NCBI GenBank assembly: GCA_012861695.1
Contig: JAAOOA010000011.1
Coordinates: 186,001-250,000 of the forward strand
DNA: 64,000 nt
From: Trematomus loennbergii
Lineage: Eukaryota; Chordata; Actinopteri; Perciformes; Nototheniidae
Direction: 5' to 3'
A program made the position numbers and the translations under genes. Positions 21,454 through 33,848 of this stretch are shown here, piece after piece; the first letter of the stretch is position 1, and each line of letters begins with the position of its first letter. The notes below the pieces were generated by a model, which searched no databases, had not been told where the DNA came from, and saw only the letters and a list, made by a program, of their open reading frames with translations.

Positions 21454-24400
21454 TCAGTTTCTCAAAGCAGCCAACCTGGAACGTGTGAAAAGGGGGGAGT
21501 GTTAATCAAAATGAGATACAAGACGTAGAAAAGGTGCAGTACACTCAATTACAGCCTCCAAACGTCAGTGTGTGGGGGGGGGGGGGGTGACTCCTCCTCC
21601 TGGGCTAAGCTAGCTATGCATCATCAGGAGAGACGAATGGCCATATTGGATTTGTCTTCTCATCAATATGAGGTGTGTCGTGTGTGAGTAACTTAGATCA
21701 GAACAAGCTAGCGAGTGGATATTTGTTTATGTTGTAAGAAACTTTACATTCAATTTCGTGATTGATTTGCATGTACATTTAAATACATTCTAAATACATA
21801 TACAATTTGTATCTTTGTATGGTGCGCTGTGATGCAGACTTCAGACTGAAAAGAGTTTATGAAGTTGTTCACTATGAAATGTTTATAATATATTATTGAC
21901 AATATGAGCACTGGCCTTCTTAACTTTGAAAATATAATATACTGATAAGTTATTTAAAGAGTGTGCCATCAGATACTCCACTAGAGTGGCTGACACCATT
22001 TTTTGCAATGGTTAAATGTCAGCAAATATTTACGTCACGATTATTCATTAAAACAACTTTAAGGATGTGTATCATTTTTTGTATCTTAGGGGAAAATTAT
22101 AATCATTAGATTTAATTAAGAAACAACATGTTGAAAGTATGAGTGCTCCTATTGAAAGAAGTATTCAGAACCTTTACTTAAGTTAAAGTACAAATACAGC
22201 AATGTAAAAGTACTCAAATTCAAGGAAAAGTCTTGTGTCAGTGATGTATCAGTATATAAGACATCAATAGATCAAAGTCTCTGACATTTTCTTTCTAATC
22301 TTTGATATTTGGTGATATATTTGATCCTTATTGAGATGTAATCATATCAAAAGTTTAGAGCGAAAGATCCATAATTACTTTTGGAGCTTTTAAAAACTCG
22401 AGACAACAGATGTGTACCTGACCTGATCGGTAGTCAAAAAGGATGAAAAGTACAGTTAGCAAAACATAGCAATATCATCCATTTTGTTCAATCTTTATCT
22501 CAAAAGTTACCTGTAACTCAGGCTGTTAAATAAATGTTGTGGTGTACAAAGTACAATATTTCCTTCAGAGATTTAGAGAAGTATAAGTAGCATCAAAAGT
22601 AAATACTCCGGGATAGTACAAGTACCTAAAAAATGTACATAAGTAAAATACTTGAGAAAATGTTCTTTCCATTACAGTCTACAGCAAACTATTCTTGACT
22701 AACTTGCATTAATCTAAAGCTTGACCCTGAAGCAGGATCAGCAGCGAGCATCCTGTCAGAGAGCTGTGCTGAGAGGAACAACACCTCTATGGAGGTTTCT
22801 CATTTCTCTCATTTCCCCTCCTCGACTCCTCGACTCCTCGACTCCTCCGGTAGTGACCCGGAAATGGATTTCAGCGCGCCATGTTGAAGGACATCTCATT
22901 TCTCTAAATGCACATCGAGGACCGAGGTGTGTGTGTACAGTGTGTAGGTGTGTGTGTGTTGTACAGTGTGTAGGTGTGTGTGTGTTGTACAGTGTGTAGG
23001 TGTGTGTTGTACAGTGTGTAGGTGTGTGTTGTACAGTGTGTAGGTGTGTGTTGTACAGTGTGTAGGTGTGTGTGTGTTGTACAGTGTGTAGGTGTGTGTT
23101 GTACAGTGTGTAGGTGTGTGTTGTACAGTGTGTAGGTGTGTGTTGTACAGTGTGTAGGTGTGTGTTGTACAGTGTGTAGGTGCGTGTGGTACAGTGTGTA
23201 GGTGCGTGTGGTACAGTGTGTAGGTGCGTGTGGTACAGTGTGTAGGTGCGTGTGGTACAGTGTGTAGGTGCGTGTTGTACAGTGTGTAGGTGCGTGTTGT
23301 ACAGTGTGTAGGTGCGTGTTGTACAGTGTCTAGGTGTGTGTTGTACAGTGTCTAGGTGTGTGTGTGTTGTACAGTGTGTAGGTGTGTGTTGTACAGTGTG
23401 TAGGTGTGTGTTGTACAGTGTGTAGGTGTGTGTTGTACAGTGTGTAGGTGCGTGTTGTACAGTGTGTAGGTGCGTGCGTGTTGTACAGTGTGTAGGTGCG
23501 TGTTGTACAGTGTCTAGGTGTGTGTTTGTACAGTGTGTAGGTGTGTTGTACAGTGTGTAGGTGCGTGTTGTACAGTGTGTAGGTGGTGTGTACAGTGTGT
23601 AGGTGTGTGTGGTACAGTGTCTAGGTGTGTGTGTGTTGTACAGTGTGTAGGTGTGTGTTGTACAGTGTGTAGGTGTGTGTTGTACAGTGTGTAGGTGTGT
23701 TGTACAGTGTGTAGGTGCGTTGTACAGTGTGTAGGTGCGTGTTGTACAGTGTGTAGGTGCGTGTTGTACAGTGTCTAGGTGTGTGTGTGTTGTACAGTGT
23801 GTAGGTGCGTGTTGTACAGTGTGTAGGTGCGTGTTGTACAGTGTGTAGGTGCGTGTTGTACAGTGTCTAGGTGTGTGTGTGTTGTACAGTGTGTAGGTGT
23901 GTGTTGTACAGTGTGTAGGTGCGTGTTGTACAGTGTGTAGGTGTGTGTGGTACAGTGTGTAGGTGCGTGTTGTACAGTGTGTAGGTGTGTGTTGTACAGT
24001 GTGTAGGTGTGTGTGTGTGTACAGTGTGTAGGTGGTGTGTGTGGTACAGTGTGTAGGTGTGTGTGGTACAGTGTGTAGGTGTGTGTTGTACAGTGTCTAG
24101 GTATGTGTGTGGTACAGTGTGTAGGTGCGTGTTGTACAGTGTGTAGGTGTGTTGTACAGTGTGTAGGGTGTGTGGTACAGTGTGTAGGTGTGTGTTGTAC
24201 AGTGTCTAGGTGTGTGTGTGGTACAGTGTGTAGGTGTGTGTTGTACAGTGTGTAGGTGCGTGTTGTACAGTGTGTAGGTGTGTGTGGTACAGTGTGTAGG
24301 TGGTGTTGTACAGTGTCTAGGTGTGTGTTGTACAGTGTGTAGGTGCGTGTTGTACAGTGTGTAGGTGTGTGTTGTACAGTGTGTAGGTGTGTGTGTACAG

Positions 24401-27400
24401 TGTGTAGGTGGTGTTGTACAGTGTCTAGGTGTGTGTGTGGTACAGTGAGTAGGTGCGTGTTGTACAGTGTGTAGGTGCGTGTTGTACAGTGTGTAGGTGC
24501 GTGTGTGTTGTACAGTGTGTAGGTGCGTGTGGTACAGTGTGTAGGTGCGTGTTGTACAGTGTGTAGGTGCGTGTTGTACAGTGTGTAGGTGCATGTGTAC
24601 AGTGTGTAGGTGCGTGTTGTACAGTGTGTAGGTGTAGTGTGTGTGTTGTACAGTGTGTAGGTGCGTGTGGTACAGTGTGTAGGTGCGTGTGGTACAGTGT
24701 GTAGGTGCGTGTTGTACAGTGTGTAGGTGTGTGTGTGTTGTACAGTGTGTAGGTGTGTGTGTGGTACAGTGTGTAGGTGCGTGTGTACAGTGTGTAGGTG
24801 TGTGTTGTACAGTGTGTAGGTGCATGTGGTACAGTGTGTAGGTGCATGTGGTACAGTGTGTAGGTGCGTGTTGTACAGTGTGTAGTGTGCGTGTTGTACA
24901 GTGTGTAGGTGTGTGTGTACAGTGTGTAGGTGTGCGTGTTGTACAGTGTGTAGGTGTGTGTTGTACAGTGTGTAGGTGTGTGTTGTACAGTGTGTAGGTG
25001 CGTGTTGTACAGTGTGTAGGTGTGTGTGTGCGTAAATGCGGTGGACAGACAGGTCTCAGTTGGTTTGGTGTCCTATGCTTACTTTTAATACTTGTAAATA
25101 AAACTTTTGGCCCGTAATTTCATTTCCTCATTGTAGCGACCAGAGAGAGGGGGGGGGGGGGGATATATCCAGTCTCTGATAGTGTTACGTTATTATGAGA
25201 GTGCTCTCATACTTGATTCTGAAATTGTATATATTTATATAAATATATAAATATATATGTGTGTGTGTATATGTCATCATTAATGGACGTCTCTTTAAAA
25301 TGACCGCTCAGAGGAGAGGATTTCTCATTTCTCTAACCGCCTGCTGCTTCCCCTCCTCTCTCCTCGGTTCCCCTCCTCGACTCCTCCGCTCGCATCTCGT
25401 GTGGGCGGGACTGAGACACGAGGATAGGGGTCGAGGAGGGGAGTCGAGGAGGGGAATTAGAGAAATTAGAAACCTTCTATATCTGGACACCTGCTGATGA
25501 GTCTGAGAACTGAGAGGCTGATCCCAGAGCTGTGTCCTCATTAGGATTTATACAAATGACTTGTGATATATAATGCAGCACTTCACGAACATCCACATTT
25601 ACACAACTATTTTAAGCACCTAATGGGGCATTCAATTATAGAGAATATGAAAAATGGAACCCTCAATGTAAATAATTGAATATATATGTAAAAGAAAACA
25701 GTAAAAACATCCCATCACAATTTCCCAGAGCCCAGAGTGACATCTTCTTTAAACTATTACATATGAGATTTAAAATGAAACAGAGTCGGAAGCTAATCTT
25801 AACATTTAAAAGGCTGGAGAAATTGTTGTGTGGCCAACTGATTAGGAATCAAAAATAAATGTCAGTCAAAAAACTGATCAAATCTGTTTTTGACTGATCT
25901 CATGCTCTATTCTAACTGCAGGCCTGCCTGCTCATGGGCATCTAGTTATCCCGATGGCAGAAAGGGAACAGAGTGCGAAGAGTCTTTCCAGACACACAGA
26001 TGTTGCTGCTCATCTGTAACCCAGAGAGTGCTCCACTTACTCTGTAACCTAGAGTGGTGCGGGACCGAGTCCTAAAAACCTGGAAGTGAGTTAGCATTTT
26101 ACCACTACCGGTTCCCTCATCTCGGAGTCAATGGTTTTTTTAAATGTGTTTTTGGTTAGCAGCCTGAATAAGGTATGTGGTTAACACAAGCTGAAGAGTT
26201 TTTTACGTTTTGTTCTACGACATTAAATACGTCAGTGGCCACTGGTGAATTTCCAAAGCTTCTATGTGTCATACAAACGCTGGTTGCTAACAAGTGTCAG
26301 CCGGAGGATTAGCCGCCTTTAGCTTGGCGGTGGTGACGTGAAGTCATGTGACCTTAATGTAGTTCCTTTATAGCGCAACATTAGCTTCTCAGTTCAGGAG
26401 ATTGAATTTATGCTTCAAAAATCATAAAGTGATGTTAATATGTGGAGATTATCCAGCTGAACTGAACATGTAGTATTCTAAATGTGTGTTGGCCAACAAA
26501 ATGATTTTCTGTAATATTCCAAAATCTTAGGGAAATCCCATTGCTTTTGTTGAGGGAGTCCTTGTGATCTTCCAGGTCAGACTACGAAAACACATCATCA
26601 CTGCCCCACTCTGCTGTCTGTCCCCCTATCAATGCACTAGTACACAGCTCCGCCTCCTCCCACTCACTATAGTTAAATATAATATTTGTTTACTCGTCAT
26701 GTTATAGTCTTGTAATATTTATTTTATAGGGTTTTATATTTTGCATCGATTCACTTAGTCTTGTGTCTTATTTTTCCCGGAGAGGAATCATTATTTATTT
26801 TATTCTTATTATCATACCTTATAGCAAAATGTGTCTCTTAACCTGTTCAAATGTTATATTTTGCTGCTATGCTGCATGTATAGGAAAAGGTCTTAACATC
26901 TGATCTGAGGGGAATTTCTTGCTGTGTGCCATTTTGTAAAGCACTTTGAGCTGCACATGCTGTATGAAAAGTGCTATATAAATAAAGCTTTATGATATAA
27001 GGGATTTCTGGTTCCGATGATGACACGCCCTTACCGTCGGGACAGCAGGTCCTCCCTGTCCTGGCTCCTCGAGCTCTCGGGGCCCACCGAGGTGGCCCCT
27101 GCAGGCAGCTGGCTGAGCTGGTCCATCACCTCCAGGCCGCTCTCCTCTGCTATCTGGTGGATCAGGTCATCCACCTGGTCCTGAGGTGTGGTCAGCGTCG
27201 TCGCAGAGCTCATGGAGTCCTCCATCACCTGGTGTAGGATTGAGTAGTATGGTTTAGAATAAGACAAAAGAAAAAGCCACAGGTGAACAACTGGGATTAG
27301 TTTAAGTCACACATGTCCTTTTTATCTGAATATGGACTATCTAAAAATGTTGAGTTGTCAAAGCAGGCTTTGTTCAAAACACTGGAAAGAAAATACAAAT

Positions 27401-30400
27401 AAACATAGTGTGGAACCACTCACTGAGGTGTGGACGTCCAGGTTCTGGACTTGGGTTTCAAACTTATCCATGACTAGGGAGACCTTCTGGAGATCCATGG
27501 AGCCAAGAGCTTTGTCCAGAGCTTTGGTCACCTGGCCCATGCTTTTGGTAACCTGATGGTAATAAAAGCCTTTATAATGCATACCGAAAATGAAATGAGC
27601 TGGTTCTAAGCTGTGTACAGTGTACGGGAGACAGCACCACAGAGGTTAAACAGTTACTCACCCCCTTCATGGTGACAGCAGTCTGGACTTTAGAAGCCAC
27701 AGCGTCCACTCGAGACGCCATGCGCAGCCAATTCAGGCCTTCGTTTTTTTTCCGGATAGCGTTCTCTGCATAAATTCTGGCACATTCCACATTTTTCTGC
27801 TGCAATGCCTGGTGATGAGACAAATATATTGTTAACACTGGAAGATGCATCTGCAATGTACCTCATTTAAATTAATCTTCCATGTATGTGTACACATGTT
27901 TGAACGGTTAAGACCAACACACAGCAATACACTTCATTCGACCTAAAGAAATCACAGATTATACAGCATTAAAAACAAAGTGCTATATTCTACTAAGATA
28001 TATAGGAAATACAACATAGGATGGACGGAGGATACATACAAAATAAAAATAATAGTTTGTAAATGTCATCTCCTCTTGTTTGTAGAGATGACATTTGTTG
28101 TTAGTATGCTCATTGTATATGAGATATCACTGGATATCCTTGTTTAAATTGCATATTGAAAGGTGAAGACTTTTCTTTTTGCCGCTGCTTTTAATTGAAC
28201 TATTCACATCTTAAACTGCACTGTAACTTTTATCCATGTACTTTTAATGTTTATTTTATTATCTTTTCTTTTTAATGACTGATTTTAAATGCCATTTTCT
28301 TAATGTCTTCCATTTTTGTAAAGCACTTTGAATTGCCTTGTGTTGAAAGGTGCTATATAAATAAACTTGCCTTGCCTTGCCTTGCCTTGAAGCTGACAAG
28401 TTGACATTAGAAAAACTAACAGTCACATTTTAAACAGTAAAAAATGTTGTGACCCCATCACCATGTTGATATCTCCTCTGTAATCTGATACCCAAACATG
28501 CATCTAAACAGTAACAGAGATGTCCAATGACTTTACAAAAGGAATATTAACACAACAAACAACCAACGGGCCCTCCTAGTCAATGCCAAAGATATACTGC
28601 CCCCTGCTGACTGATGCGTGACACTCCTGATGTCATACTGTAGGACCAATACACGTGGATTTACTGAATACATTATTTAAATAAAAACTATAATAATAAT
28701 AATAATTACATGTTATAAAAGCAACAGTTAAAACATGTTGGATTTAGTCATTCTATTGAGTTTGTATTAACAAATGAATTGAACAAACTTGATTTAGATT
28801 TAACAATTATCTGGTGGAATTTGATTCATATTTACAAATGATCAAGGAGAAATCCATTTGTATTTATTATTAATCTGGGAATAAACTATTTACATTTTGT
28901 GAATATATGTGTGAAATGTATTTATATTTTCTGAATATCTATTTGAAATGAATGTATGGATTCATATTTATATAATGTACATTAATAATTATAGTGCATA
29001 TAACAATAATAACAGAAAAAGATTTCCAATAATTACGCCTTAAATTCATGTTTTTTTTATACATCTTGAAAATACAATTGAACATTGAATAAATTGTAAT
29101 GTTAAAAAACGAATATCTAGCTAATGGTGAAAAAGTTTGAAAACCAAAAGTGTTTTAGTTCAGAATATTTTAAATATGAGAAAAGACATAAAACAGGATG
29201 ATGTCAAGCAAAGAAAAAAGCTTCCCGTTTGTTTCAAACTCCATCTTAATTACTGACTGTATTATCGACTAATATATTCAATTACGACTCGTCAAATAAG
29301 CCTTTATTGTCATTTGTCATTGTCTAGGCTATACTTAAAAATGACTTCATAAATCTGGAGACAAGAGTTCCTGGCACAAAGACAGCCACACCCAAACACC
29401 GTCACCACCTTCAGCTGCCAAATACAAAGACCACAAAGCACGTTCTACAACCTTTATATAAGGAAAGAGAAGAAAGAAAAGAGACTTTGGGCTGCAGATA
29501 GGATCCGTCTGGATGATTAACACCATTCACACTTAGTGAGTGAATACAACCTGAAAACTAACCACCAAACTAAGTGTATTTGTCAAAAAACAAACAAATC
29601 AAAAACTCTAAATCAAAGTGCAGCTGAAGTACCAGGGGTTACATCTTACGCAGGATCCATTCCAATGTGCAAGAATCGGAGATGTCCACCATCAAACAGA
29701 ACAAAGAACAATAGGAGGTCAAACTATTTGGTAAAACACATGTACCTTTCCTCGTGCCTAAACACCCTCCAAAAAGAGGAGCAAAAACAGCAACTTAAAT
29801 GAACTATGATAATTACACTTAATAAACGTTAAAATAATCTAAAGAAAATAAATGTTTAACTATTAAATAATACTTAACAATGAATATCTCCAACACAAAG
29901 CTTGACCTTTTAAAAATATATATTTTTGTAGTGTTCACAGTAGAGATGAAGATAGAAAGTAATTACAGAGGGGGAAAGGAGTCTAACAACTAAGACGGAA
30001 AGGGAACTGATGACACATTGTGATGACATCATTCAGCCCCGCCCCAGAGGCTCGGCTTCAGCCTGGCAGTGTGCTCACCTTCTTGACCTTGGCCTGCTCC
30101 TTCTCAGCCTCCTTCTCTGACTTCTTGGCCAGTCTTTCGAGCTGCTTGGAAGTGAACTGTGATCCACAGAGAAACATTCAAAGTAAATGAATAAACAATG
30201 AACATGTTTAAGTTAGAACAACCTAATATAGATGAAACCTTTTTGCAGGTACATACCTTTAGCTGGAAGAGTGTTTCTGTGGAGACAGTGGGAGACAGAG
30301 TGTGTATTATATAAACAGTAACATATAGCAATATACTAACTTCGAATTATATCATAATAAATTGTTAAGAAAATTAACAGAATTGTTAAAAAAGAAACAG

Positions 30401-31164
30401 TAAGGAGACATATAAAGGAACCTTTTACTTCTAAATGTTTTCAGAAGTAGTTCTTAACATCTGGAAAACCTTTTTCTTGATAAATTTTGGTTCATATTTG
30501 GTATGGTCCTCTGGTGCCTCTTTTCCAATACACTTTACAATATTGTCAAAAAACTACAAATACACAACTGGAGACAATATAAATGATTCTAACATAAAAT
30601 CATAAAAGGCAAAAATGCTGTCAAATTCAAAGCAAAACATAAACAAAAAACAATATATAGAGAATAAATAAATGCGTTTCAGTTATCATGTAATGAGGAA
30701 ATAATACAACATGATTCACTATATCAAATGTGTTATCTTACTTTTTATAACCTAGCTCAATTAAAATGTCCCTATAATATAATCAATAAATAGAACTTAA
30801 AGAAAAAACAACAACTTTATTTGACATTCTGGTAAAAAGCTAGTGTTTCTTTCGCATAAGTGCTCATGTTTTGAGCAATTGTAAACCTTAGTGTCTTATA
30901 TAGTTTGTCGAAGCTAGCGTGAAGACAAGATGTTAAATTAATCAGAAAAAATAAATGAATAGTCAGTGTAGCAACTATAGTTACATAATATGATAAACGA
31001 AACAACTGGAAATCAAAACGCCTGACAGCTGAGCTAATAAAGCTAACAAACCACCAAGCTAACCAGCTAATGTAAGCTAACATTAGGTTGATCATATATA
31101 GCTTAAAACAGGAAACACTTATCAAGACGGATCGTTAGCTGTTAAATCAGGACATACCATCCAT
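21454..31164 (-). CDS. chmp1a: Charged multivesicular body protein 1a
   Basis: ESCRT-III subunit acting at endosomes, midbody and nuclear envelope, where it recruits VPS4 and other MIT-domain proteins. Seven coding exons reconstruct without a single frameshift: 31158-31164, 30257-30276, 30079-30156, 27662-27808, 27424-27552, 27035-27228 and 21454-21475. Together they give 597 bases, or 198 residues plus stop (human, about 196). The start reads MDETLFQLK. The basic N-terminal helix is [15 protein letters not shown] and the core is [20 protein letters not shown]. The tail carries the MIT-interacting motif (LLSRRLAALRN), split between the last two exons. All introns are GT-AG with strong donors. 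The last intron is 5.6 kb and holds the large minisatellite. Orientation relative to cdk10 matches the human locus. Confidence 0.96.
22170..22685. mobile_element. Degenerate ACTTTTACTT-type MITE
   Basis: Motifs of the 3835-4500 family (CTTTACTTAAGTTAAAGTAC at the left, AAGTAAAATACTTGAGAAAA at the right) bracket about 500 bp inside the chmp1a last intron. The ends are eroded. Confidence 0.5.
22797..22930. mobile_element. Truncated foldback MITE arm
   Basis: One arm of the CTCCTCGACTCCTCG family (compare 15727). It stops at GAGGACCGAGG exactly where the minisatellite begins. Confidence 0.75.
22931..25031. repeat. 2.1-kb GT-rich minisatellite
   Basis: About 90 tandem copies of a unit of 22-26 bases built on GTACAGTGTGTAGGTG plus a variable (GT)n spacer. 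Common variants are TGCGTG for TGTGTG and GTCTAGG for GTGTAGG. The GTCTAGG variant recurs at roughly 104-112-base steps in parts, suggesting higher-order units. It lies in the last intron of chmp1a. Long frames across it are repeat artefacts. Confidence 0.97.
25140..25164. repeat. GAGAG then poly-G tract
   Basis: A run of about 14 G with purine flank. Assembly length is unreliable in such tracts. Confidence 0.8.
25316..25472. mobile_element. Short foldback MITE, CCCCTCCTCGA family
   Basis: The ends TTTCTCATTTCTCTAA and TTAGAGAAATTAGAAA are inverted, with internal CTCCTCGA and TCGAGGAG blocks. It is a compact relative of the 15727 element, about 285 bases beyond the minisatellite. Confidence 0.7.
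26051..26612. mobile_element. MITE with AGAGTGGTGC ends
   Basis: It starts AGAGTGGTGCGGGACC and ends CTGCCCCACTCT. The subterminal GTCCTAAAA and CCGGTTCCCTC blocks match the 13710-13961 element. It lies in the chmp1a intron. Confidence 0.65.
26925..26998 (+). mobile_element. L2-type LINE 3' tail
   Basis: AAAGCACTTTGAGCTG and GTGCTATATAAATAAAG are standard L2-group 3' UTR blocks. There is no coding part. It is 37 bases from chmp1a exon 6. Confidence 0.6.
28265..28390 (+). mobile_element. L2-type LINE 3' tail with TTGCC repeats
   Basis: AAAGCACTTTGAATTGCC and GTGCTATATAAATAAAC, then tandem TTGCC units. This is the 3' end of a LINE inserted in chmp1a intron 3. Confidence 0.7.
28391..30078. other. 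chmp1a intron 3, AT-rich
   Basis: Strongly AT-rich with no recognised repeat ends or exons. The frame at 29536-29802 lacks any recognisable protein. Confidence 0.5.
30277..31157. other. chmp1a intron 1
   Basis: AT-rich. The frame 30817-31125 on the minus strand is hydrophobic but without homology I recognise. Nothing else seen. Confidence 0.5.
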
Positions 31165-31882
31165 GTCAAGAAGAATTTGATTCCAGTTGAGCACAGGAAA
31201 ATATATTTAACAGTCTCGTCTCGGTTTGTTTTGATGGTGGATCTGAAACATCTGATACTGGACTTCCTGGTTCGGGTATTCTTCTTCGCTTGTTTTTTTA
31301 ATTACAGGTTGCAAACGTTAGTTATGAAGTGCATACTGCCACATACTGGACTGGAGTATATCGTCACGTGAATTCATATTATTGTATTAATATATGCTAG
31401 TTAATAAAGGTTTAACTTGTTCAAATGAACAGGTAATACAGAGAATATAATACATGTAAAGTAACGTGTTGTTACCATAGACTGTATATATAAAGGTTAT
31501 TACTATCAGTGGTGGAAAGTTACTAAGTGCTTTTACTAAAGTACTGCACTCAAGTTCACATTTAAGGTACTTGTACTTAACCCCAGTATTTTAATATTTT
31601 AATTGAACCCTTTCACTACTTTATACTTCTACTCTACTACATTTTGGTAGCCAATTGTGTTCTTTTTAATCCACATCATTTATTTTACATATGTGTTAAC
31701 TAGTTACTTCATAAATTCTGATTTTGACACACAATACTTAGGAAAAACTTAAAGAATATGAGTATTCGTATTGATTTAACCATCCAACATTATATTTAAG
31801 TCAATCTAATATGAGTGGTTTAACAGAAATTGTATTTGAAGTTTTTGGTACAGATCCAGATTTCACAGATCCAGCTTCTTAA

Positions 31883-33199
31883 AGGTGTCCTAAAAAATGC
31901 AAAATGCACTTTTTGATGTCTTTTAAACATAAATATTTGTTTCACAGTGTGTCAGAAAATAAAACCCTCTCTCTTTTCCTCTGATCCCACATCTCTAAAA
32001 ACGGGGATACAATGGAGCTGATCCAGATTTGCTGCCGATATGAGGTAATATCGGAAATGTGGGATGGCTTTACACCCACGGCCCTATCAGAAACGGCCCT
32101 ATCAGAAACAATGTGCAACGTGTTTTGGACGTAATATGGTCTTTGTTTACATTAGCAAGCATCGCTAACACTCAGAGCTAACCTGTACTGGAGAGAGTAT
32201 GTGTAAAGAACCTTGTAGTAAACCCGCAAGAGAAAAAGCATTTGGGCTCCATATTAGCCGCGTTCACACCGGAGTACTTTTCACCGTACTTTTCGCGTTT
32301 AGTTCCGTTAGTACCCCTTATGTCGCGTTCACACCAAAAAGAGCACTTAATCTCGAGAACTTTTACCCCCATTTTTAGTGCCTGCTGAGAGATCGTACTT
32401 TCCTGGGGGAAAAAAGTGCCCCAGTTCTGATTGGCTGGGCGAATTGCAAACCACGCCCTGTACAACTCTGAAATGTTTTGTAGAGCCGCCATTTTATTAT
32501 CCTTGCATTAGCATTATTAGCATTAGCATTAGCCCAGCGCACAAACGCAGAGAGACTAACTTATGGCAACACAAAATAAAACATGGGAGCGGTGGAGATG
32601 AGGAGGTGTCGGCATTCTGGCGATTTACTCGGAAGGCTTCAGTAGAAGCTGCTGGGAGTCCCAGCAGCTTCTACTGAAGCCAGTCCCCAACTCCGGGGAC
32701 TTCCGGCCGGGGACTCCGGGTGGCAGTATACGCCGTGAAGTTGTTTGCGGCCTGCCAGTAAACCCAAAGCAGAAGAAGACGAGGGAATTTATTCCGGTGT
32801 GAACGCGATCTTTACTAAATGCCCTGGGGTAATAAGTGCCGGGGCACTAAGTGCCGGCACTAAATACGGCAAAGTACTTGGTGTGAACGCGCCTATTGTT
32901 TCAGAAATAATCCTTGATGTGGTTTTGAACATGACGTTTAATTACGGCAGCATTTAGCTGGAATCTGCAGGCAGAGAGGAGACCTCACTGCTTGCCTTGC
33001 CGTGCTCAAAAGGGGGCGGGGCCAGCAGCTACAGACCCAGAATCAGCACTTCTCTAACCAGGCTGAAACAGAGGGATATGAGGGATGTCTAAAATGCATG
33101 ATCTGTTTGGTATTTTGAGCAAAACACATGATAGACATGTTTTTTAATATATTTTTGAGACCCATAATATATGCCTAAAAATAGCATGATAGGAGATCT
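31883..33199. mobile_element. TTAA MITE, AAAATGCACTTTT family
   Basis: TTAA flanks lie at 31879-31882 and 33200-33203. The left end is AGGTGTCCTAAAAAATGC and the right end is ATAGCATGATAGGAGATCT. A better-preserved copy without the inner insertion is at 57219-58188. Confidence 0.78.
32257..32893. mobile_element. Harbinger-like nonautonomous element
   Basis: The inverted ends are GCCGCGTTCACACC and GGTGTGAACGCGCC. Inside, ATGGCAACACAAAATAAAAC opens a short broken frame whose tryptophan/acidic pattern recalls the MYB-like protein of PIF/Harbinger elements (weak inference). A perfect hairpin with 23-bp arms is at 32635-32681. A second copy is at about 40607-41237. Confidence 0.65.
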
Positions 33200-33288
33200 T
33201 TAAATTTAACTGCAATACTTAAAACTTAAAGCTCCTAAAATTAAACTTAAAACACTCAAACCTAAAGCGTAGCTTATTAGAGCGTGAC

Positions 33289-33848
33289 TTAGTGCTTAGC
33301 TCTTTTTGCTGGTGCATGTGGGCTTTGGCTCACCCGAAACATCCATGTTGTAGAGCGGAGGACTCCAGCCCCGCAGGACACAGACAGACCGTCTTCATCA
33401 ACTGTCTCTGTGTCCATCGGACGGTCCAGTTGCTCCCACAGCTTTTACTTAATAGGACGACCCAGAACCAAACTTTATGGAAGCAGGTGACCGTTCTGGA
33501 ACATTTGAGGAGCGAAGAAGCACTAAATACATCTTTACGTTGAAGGAAAATAGAGAGATAGATTTCTAAGAGATTGCAAAGTCTGCAAATGAACTGACTA
33601 ATTTGTGCCATAACGAACCTCAGCATGGCCTCCACAGCTCTATGGTAGATGGGCTGGAAGTCCTCTACTGAGCGGATCCTTTGAGGATCCTCAAGGTGCA
33701 TGGGAGCAGTGGAGGTCTGGGGGCTGGGGGCCAGGTTAGAGACAGGTGGCAGGTCAGCAGTTTTAGAAGGACGAGCCTGGGAGGTCTGCTTCCTTTTCTG
33801 GGGAAGGTGCGCAGAAGCAGCAGGGAGCCGGCGCTTTGTATTGGGCAC
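33289..33848 (-). CDS. Two exons of an unrecognised gene
   Basis: I do not recognise the product. Exon A, 33619-33848, follows a good CCAG acceptor and reads 76 codons without a stop. It is proline, lysine and serine rich at first (VPNTKRRLPAASAHLPQKRK), then a likely helix (RSVEDFQPIYHRAVEAML). Exon B, 33289-33441, reads 50 codons to TAA: LWEQLDRPMDTETVDEDG, later RSTTWMFR and a basic tail PHAPAKRAKH. Codon content and acceptors look genuine. Exon A ends in phase 2 with a weak donor (AG/GTTCGT), whereas exon B needs phase 0, so either a small exon is missing or one base is in error. Upstream exons with the start codon were not found. The basic ends hint at a nuclear protein, but that is inference only. 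Confidence 0.5.

Larger units (their letters stand above)
31509..33290. mobile_element. ACTTTTACTT MITE hosting two further transposons
   Basis: The left end CAGTGGTGGAAAGTTAC and the body match the copy at 3835-4500 up to CCAGCTTCTTAA at 31882. A TTAA element of 1.3 kb then intervenes, after which the host resumes in degraded form. It lies just upstream of chmp1a exon 1. Confidence 0.65.

Noticed and set aside
24097..24847. Long minus-strand frames of Thr/His/Leu repeats
   Set aside because: They are translations of the minisatellite. No start context, splice sites or non-repeat sequence.
22931..25031. CRISPR-like array
   Set aside because: Units are near-identical tandem repeats without unique spacers, in a vertebrate intron.
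30817..31125. Hydrophobic 102-codon frame in chmp1a intron 1
   Set aside because: AT-rich chance frame without a recognisable protein or splice context.
32378..32677. 99-codon frame, repeated at 40739-40999
   Set aside because: It lies across the Harbinger-like element and is a repeat artefact. The apparent conservation is two copies of one transposon.
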